Below the pieces are notes generated by a model. The model was not told the DNA's origin. It saw only the letters and a list, made by a program, of their open reading frames with translations, and did no database searches. A stretch of 64,000 nt of DNA from Phialophora verrucosa (lineage: Eukaryota; Ascomycota; Eurotiomycetes; Chaetothyriales; Herpotrichiellaceae), in assembly GCA_002099365.1 (NCBI GenBank), contig MSED01000004.1, positions 806,001 through 870,000 of the forward strand, written 5' to 3'. This document shows, one piece after another, positions 61,672-64,000 of the stretch; positions within the stretch are counted from its first letter, which is position 1, and each line of letters opens with the position of its first letter. Both the position numbers and the translations under genes were made by a program.

Positions 61672-62775
61672 ATGACCGGAAAGAAGGAGTTCAAGATCGC
61701 TGTCATCGCGGGTGATGGCATTGGCGTTGAGGTGATGCCATGGGGAGTCAAATGCCTACAAGCAATCGCAAAGGTCTATGGGCTGGCGTTGAAATTTGAA
61801 GAGTTCGACTTCTCCTCCATCCAATACTACCTGAAACATGGCCAGATGCTTCCCGATAACTGGAAAGAGCTGCTCATGCCATTCGATGCCATCTATTTTG
61901 GGGCCCAAGGGAATCCAGCAGTGGCGCCGGACCATATCATCCTCTGGGGCTCTCTCATAAAGATTCGACGCGAATTTGACCAGTACATCAACCTCCGCCC
62001 CTGTCGTCTGATAAAAGGTGTTCCTTCCCCACTCAAGGGCCGCCAGCCAGGTGACATAGACTTCCTGGTCGTTCGAGAGAACACCGAAGGCGAGTACAGT
62101 GGCGTGGGAGGCCGATCATTTGAGGGAACAGAGCGAGAGGTGGTTCTCCAGCAAACCGTCATGACCCGTGTCGGCGTCGACCGAGTGATGAGATATGCCT
62201 TTGAGCTGGCACGATCAAGACCTCGCAAACGACTCACCAGCGCTACAAAGAGCAACGGTCTAGCCATATCCATGCCCTACTGGGATGAGCGGGCTGCCAC
62301 GATTGCCAAAGAATACCCCGACATTCAAACCGACAAGTACCATATCGACATCCTTACAGCACACGTGGTTCAGAGGCCACAAATCTTCGATGTCGTGGTT
62401 GCGAGTAACCTCTTTGGCGACATCCTCTCCGATCTCGGCCCGGCCTGTGCAGGCACCATTGGCATTGCACCCAGCGGCAACATCAACCCTGAGCGAAAAT
62501 TCCCCAGTCTTTTCGAGCCTGTGCATGGAAGTGCGCCCGACATTGCTGGAAAGGGAATTGCCAACCCGGTGGGCATGATCTGGGCCGGTCAAATGATGCT
62601 AGAGTGGTTCGGGTTTAAGGAGCCTGCAGCGGCGCTCTTGGATGCAATCGAGACTGTCCTGGCCAAGGGAGACGTCTCCATCAACACTCCGGATATGGGT
62701 GGGCACGGAAACACCAATATTTTGGGCGGTGCTATCGAAGAGGAGATCTTGAAGCGGGGCAAGTTAGGTGCATGA
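61672..62775 (+). CDS. Tartrate dehydrogenase / D-malate dehydrogenase (isopropylmalate-dehydrogenase family)
   Basis: This NAD- and divalent-cation-dependent beta-decarboxylating dehydrogenase oxidises tartrate or D-malate. The single exon encodes 367 residues from ATG 61672. The N-terminus is KIAVIAGDGIGVEVMPWGVK. The family-specific WGSLIKIRREFDQYINLRPC separates the tartrate/D-malate group from isopropylmalate dehydrogenases; the substrate-binding Arg residues lie here. DFLVVRENTEGEYSGVGG and ATKSNGLAISMPYWDE follow, with the metal-binding Asp residues in VVASNLFGDILSDLGP. The NAD-binding block is EPVHGSAPDIAGKGIANPVG. Related enzymes are bacterial TtuC and DmlA and many fungal homologues. 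No targeting signal is seen. It is divergent from the regulator gene. Confidence 0.92.
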   Translation: MTGKKEFKIAVIAGDGIGVEVMPWGVKCLQAIAKVYGLALKFEEFDFSSIQYYLKHGQMLPDNWKELLMPFDAIYFGAQGNPAVAPDHIILWGSLIKIRREFDQYINLRPCRLIKGVPSPLKGRQPGDIDFLVVRENTEGEYSGVGGRSFEGTEREVVLQQTVMTRVGVDRVMRYAFELARSRPRKRLTSATKSNGLAISMPYWDERAATIAKEYPDIQTDKYHIDILTAHVVQRPQIFDVVVASNLFGDILSDLGPACAGTIGIAPSGNINPERKFPSLFEPVHGSAPDIAGKGIANPVGMIWAGQMMLEWFGFKEPAAALLDAIETVLAKGDVSINTPDMGGHGNTNILGGAIEEEILKRGKLGA

Positions 62776-63720
62776 TACAACGTACATGCCTGTAGATGCA
62801 GCCATAAGAGCAAGCCGTATCCCTTTACCTACATCGTGCCGACTATGGGCGGTCGAAGAATAGATATCTAAAGTCTACAAAAATGAAATTGGAGTGTACC
62901 TGGAAACTAATCAGATTTTGTCTCCGATCCAAGGTCTTCGTCCACACATGAAAGGAAAATGCCTATTCCTCTTTCCCTCGCCGTCATACGAGGCTGGACT
63001 GAAGACTTGACAATCGAGCAAGCCTTGAGACTTGACTACCTGACGAAGCGAGAGACATATCCGATCCTACTCTTACAGTGCCGGTGAGTCGGGAGTGTAG
63101 GACCCACAGGCGATGCAAATAGCGAGGCCACAAAGATTGTAAGCAAATTGATCAGAAGCGGAGACGAAGTATTCCAACGTACCTTACTGCTCTGGTCGCG
63201 CATCCGCATAAAACGCACCGAGTGGTAAGAAACGAAAACGTGTACATAGACAATGATCATGAGCTTCTATGTCAAATGCACATTCTTCTCTACTCTCGAA
63301 CTAGGACCTCCCTATGCGGCAGGAATGTTCACAAGTCGTCCGGAGGTGCTCCGGAGGTCAAGAGACAAGCGCAGGAAGATGGACGGAAGAGTTTACCATG
63401 ACCTTCCCAGGGGCTGCAAGTGCGAGAGAGCTCTTCAGGGTATGGTCTGGCCAAGTAACCGGAGCGGCCAGGCCGGGTAGAAATCCCAGGACGGCAGTGT
63501 AGCCAAATCGGGCTCTCATATAGCTAGGTAGCCAATCATTCAAAAAGGCATACGAAGGTCTGCTGGTCTGGCTGAGGAATCAACTGTGAAGGGTGAAGGG
63601 AACGAGACTCGCCAATCCCTTTGCTTTAGCAGAGGTAGATAGGATCTTCAATACCTGGGTATTTAGCTGCTTCAGCCCACGAGGACATTTTGAACTGGAG
63701 CAGCAGAGACTACGTCCAAA
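62776..63720. other. Intergenic, no gene seen
   Basis: A 945-bp gap between two plus-strand genes. It holds the 3' region of the tartrate-dehydrogenase-like gene and the promoter of the monooxygenase. Small open frames lack motifs. Confidence 0.5.
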
Positions 63721-64000
63721 ATGTCATCTTCACCCAGCACCATCATCATTGGCGGCGGGCCTTCTGGTATCGCCCTGGCATATGAACTCAAACACAGCCT
63801 GGGTTACACAGATTTCACCGTATGTAACAGCGACGATTGTCTGCGGTGATCATTGCTGATATCTAGAAAAAGATATACGAACGTAATGATGGAGTTGGAG
63901 GCACCTGGAAGTCAAATACCTACCCCGGATGGTAAGCGATTGGCACTTTGGATACAGAGAGACAACTTTTGAGAGGGCCGATACTGAGTCCAATTCTAGT
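63721..64000 (+). CDS. Baeyer-Villiger-type flavin monooxygenase, 5' part only
   Basis: Only the first exons are in the window. Exon 1 (63721-63819) encodes MSSSPSTIIIGGGPSGIALA, with the FAD-binding GxGxxG motif, continuing to the end of helix 1. Exon 2 (63867-63931) encodes KKIYERNDGVGGTWKSNTYP then GW/GC. An intron from 63932 (GTAAGCG) ends with TCTAG at 63999, so exon 3 begins with the last base, T, completing the Cys of the usual YPGC motif. The ERNDGVGGTW and YPGC blocks are those of fungal Baeyer-Villiger and related monooxygenases. Substrate is unknown; its place beside the catabolic block may be accidental. Confidence 0.85.

Overview
The window is nuclear DNA of a filamentous ascomycete (Pezizomycotina). 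The signs are short introns of mostly 48-110 nt with GT..AG ends and CTAAC/CTGAC branch points, Zn2Cys6 regulators, fungal MFS and amino-acid permeases, a STRIPAK Far11 homologue, and a transposon relic with the CpA/TpG depletion left by repeat-induced point mutation (RIP). The class cannot be fixed from the sequence alone; a Eurotiomycete-like genome is a guess. Nothing viral, plasmid-borne or bacterial was seen, and I found no tRNA or rRNA gene.

Layout. 1-3,130: a possible gene end at the edge, then an amino-acid permease. 3,134-9,800: an unrecognised 1,000-residue protein and a peroxisomal 2,4-dienoyl-CoA reductase. 9,809-32,488 is a housekeeping block: Far11/STRIP (STRIPAK), Mediator Med11 head-to-head with TFIID TAF5, a chromodomain protein of the HDA1 deacetylase complex, a flavin monooxygenase, a TEX30/KANL3-like hydrolase, the protein AMPylator SelO, and a giant repetitive coiled-coil protein. 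33,923-40,304: a Zn2Cys6 regulator of Upc2 type, a Dal5-type anion transporter and a peroxisomal (-AKL) 4-coumarate-CoA-ligase-like enzyme, all on the + strand. 40,444-43,630: a divergent mitochondrial sulfide-oxidation pair, ETHE1-type persulfide dioxygenase and sulfide:quinone oxidoreductase.

44,868-46,994 is a complete but dead Fot1/pogo-type DNA transposon. It has perfect 31-bp terminal inverted repeats and a TA target duplication. Its interior is RIP-mutated to AT-rich DNA while its two ends look almost untouched. It sits in a gene-free stretch of about 4 kb that separates the housekeeping half from an accessory half.

47,825-62,775 looks like a carbon-catabolic cluster: a succinate-semialdehyde-type aldehyde dehydrogenase, followed by three successive divergent gene pairs. 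These are sugar transporter/short-chain dehydrogenase, dihydroxyacetone-synthase-type transketolase/polyol dehydrogenase, and Zn2Cys6 regulator/tartrate (D-malate) dehydrogenase. Together they could import a sugar or polyol, oxidise it, cleave or transfer C2 units and oxidise the resulting hydroxy-acid, under a local regulator. The substrate is unknown. The window ends in the first exons of a Baeyer-Villiger-type monooxygenase.

Exon limits were placed by reading splice signals and keeping conserved protein motifs in frame; none has been checked against transcripts.
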